From: Pukyongia sp.
GTDB taxonomy: Bacteria; Bacteroidota; Bacteroidia; Flavobacteriales; Flavobacteriaceae
Direction: 5' to 3'
Assembly (NCBI GenBank): GCA_030148705.1
Contig: JASBSY010000005.1
Span: 1-64,000, forward strand
Length of the DNA: 64,000 nt
The notes below the pieces were generated by a model. It saw only the letters and a list, made by a program, of their open reading frames with translations, did not search any database and was not told where the DNA came from. This document shows positions 63,153 to 64,000 of the stretch, piece by piece. Every line of letters begins with the position of its first letter. Positions within the stretch are counted from its first letter, which is position 1. The position numbers and the translations under genes were made by a program.

Positions 63153-64000
63153 CTAGGGCTCCGGGTTTATTTTAAGTTCAACCAGTTCAATTTTCGTGCT
63201 GGAAACCTCGAGAATTTTGCAGGTAACGTTTTCAATTACAACGATTTCGTTCTGTTCAGGGATTTCTTCGGTGAAATTTACGATCATACCTCCCAGTGTC
63301 TCGTAGTTCTCGTTTTCCGGCAGGGAAAGTTTATACATCTCATTAATGTAGTCTACCTCCAACCGGGCGGAGAATTTATAATGTCCTTCGGCCAGTTCCT
63401 CCTCTATCAGTTCTACCGAATCGTGTTCGTCCTCGATCTCACCGAACAATTCTTCAATAATGTCTTCCACGGTCATAATTCCGGAGGTTCCACCGTATTC
63501 GTCGATAACCACCGCAATACTCTTTCGTTTTCGGGTAAGGATATTCAGCACATCCTTGGCTAGCATGGTTCCCGGTACGAAGACAACGGGAATAAGTACC
63601 TTTTTAATACTTTGCGGCTTTTTAAAAAGCTCGAAGGAATGCACATAGCCCATAATATCGTCGATATTCTCCTTATACACAAGGATCTTCGACAGGCCGG
63701 TTTGGGTAAAGATTCTGCTTAATTCCCTGGGGGTTGTTTTGATATCCACGGCAACGACTTCGGTCCTGGGGACCATCACTTCCCTGGACTTTACTTCGGA
63801 GAATTCAAGTGCATTTTGAAAGATCTGTATTTCTGAATCGATCTCGTCGCTTGTTTCCACAGTCTCCATCTGTTCACTGATATAGTTGCCCAGTTCGATC
63901 TTGCTAAAACTCAGCTGCACATGATCGCCCCTCGTCTTAAAGAAAACCTTCAAAACGATATCAGATATCCAGATAACGAATTCGGAGATAAAGGAGAATA
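63153..64000 (-). CDS. Hemolysin/CorC-family CBS-domain protein (truncated by window edge)
   Basis: The reading frame stays open past the ORF-track start to the window end ('FSFISEFVIWISDIVLKVFF' upstream), so the N-terminal membrane domain (DUF21/CNNM) lies outside. What is visible is a pair of CBS domains ('REVMVPRTEVVAVDIKTTPRELSRIF', 'KKVLIPVVFVPGTMLAKDVLNIL', 'AVVIDEYGGTSGIMTVEDIIEELFGEIEDEHD') and a C-terminal CorC_HlyC domain. Related proteins include CorC-like Mg/Co-linked transporters and GldE; which one cannot be told here. Confidence 0.9.
   Translation of the reverse strand, partial: FSFISEFVIWISDIVLKVFFKTRGDHVQLSFSKIELGNYISEQMETVETSDEIDSEIQIFQNALEFSEVKSREVMVPRTEVVAVDIKTTPRELSRIFTQTGLSKILVYKENIDDIMGYVHSFELFKKPQSIKKVLIPVVFVPGTMLAKDVLNILTRKRKSIAVVIDEYGGTSGIMTVEDIIEELFGEIEDEHDSVELIEEELAEGHYKFSARLEVDYINEMYKLSLPENENYETLGGMIVNFTEEIPEQNEIVVIENVTCKILEVSSTKIELVELKINPEP

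Noticed and set aside
63153-64000. Naming the last gene gldE
   Set aside because: GldE belongs to the same family, but the defining neighbours (gldD, ssb, mutY) are not visible and the N-terminus is cut off.

Overview
The window is a contiguous chromosomal stretch from a member of the Bacteroidota, most likely Flavobacteriaceae. The evidence is the complete gldKLMN type IX secretion/gliding operon, an exosortase XrtF pair, a mevalonate-pathway gene pair, the usual lack of Shine-Dalgarno sequences, several TTG/GTG starts, and promoters of the TTG-N19-TAnnTTTG type. No rRNA, CRISPR array, prophage, insertion sequence or integrase was seen. Most of the window is core genome; the accessory-looking parts are a metal-associated outer-membrane operon (28.4-32.9 kb) and the repeat-rich ends of an initiator tRNA gene (first 0.5 kb).

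Layout. 0-0.5 kb: tRNA-fMet on the minus strand, with its own terminator, a far-upstream promoter and two partial copies of the tRNA 5' end tied to a short dispersed repeat. 0.6-2.5 kb: an AsmA-like protein and a SpoIIAA/STAS-like protein. 2.5-8.4 kb: an RND efflux operon (membrane fusion protein, pump, TolC) ending in a 58-aa CPXCG zinc-ribbon protein that the ORF track misses. 8.4-11.9 kb: ABC-F ATPase, DUF983 protein, FAD-dependent oxidoreductase. 11.9-16.6 kb: gldKLMN. 16.6-20.3 kb: an arginase-fold protein that has lost most metal ligands, and topA. 20.4-28.2 kb: a membrane protein, then miaB, a receiver-less sigma-54 activator, lptE, a TPR-like protein and secG, then groES-groEL and a 30-aa lysine-rich protein with its own terminator.

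28.4-32.9 kb: on the minus strand, a DUF3347 lipoprotein, a HYC_CC_PP protein, an acetolactate-decarboxylase-like lipoprotein that keeps the zinc-binding histidines, a TonB-dependent receptor with a Cys-Cys plug motif, and an HMA-domain protein. I read it as a metal (probably copper) handling system of the outer membrane; this is the least described gene set in the window. 32.9-33.9 kb: XrtF and its partner. 33.9-37.7 kb: free-methionine sulfoxide reductase-like GAF protein, small membrane protein, MacB-like permease, purH. 37.8-43.3 kb: the rod-shape operon mreB-mreC-mreD-mrdA-rodA.

43.3-47.5 kb: NUC1-type endonuclease, an orphan OppC-like permease, and a C-terminal processing protease. 47.6-52.5 kb: surE, a small membrane protein, lpxB, an NlpC/P60 lipoprotein, comEC. 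52.5-58.5 kb: a thioredoxin-like protein, then a peptide-use operon (dipeptidyl peptidase IV and two POT peptide transporters). 58.7-60.9 kb: class II HMG-CoA reductase and a GHMP kinase. 60.9-64 kb: a PpiD/SurA-like peptidyl-prolyl isomerase and a CBS-domain hemolysin/CorC-family protein cut off by the window edge.

The only stretch over 300 bases without a gene is 272-586, described under the tRNA leader. Domain and motif assignments were made by eye from the translations; nothing was searched against a database.
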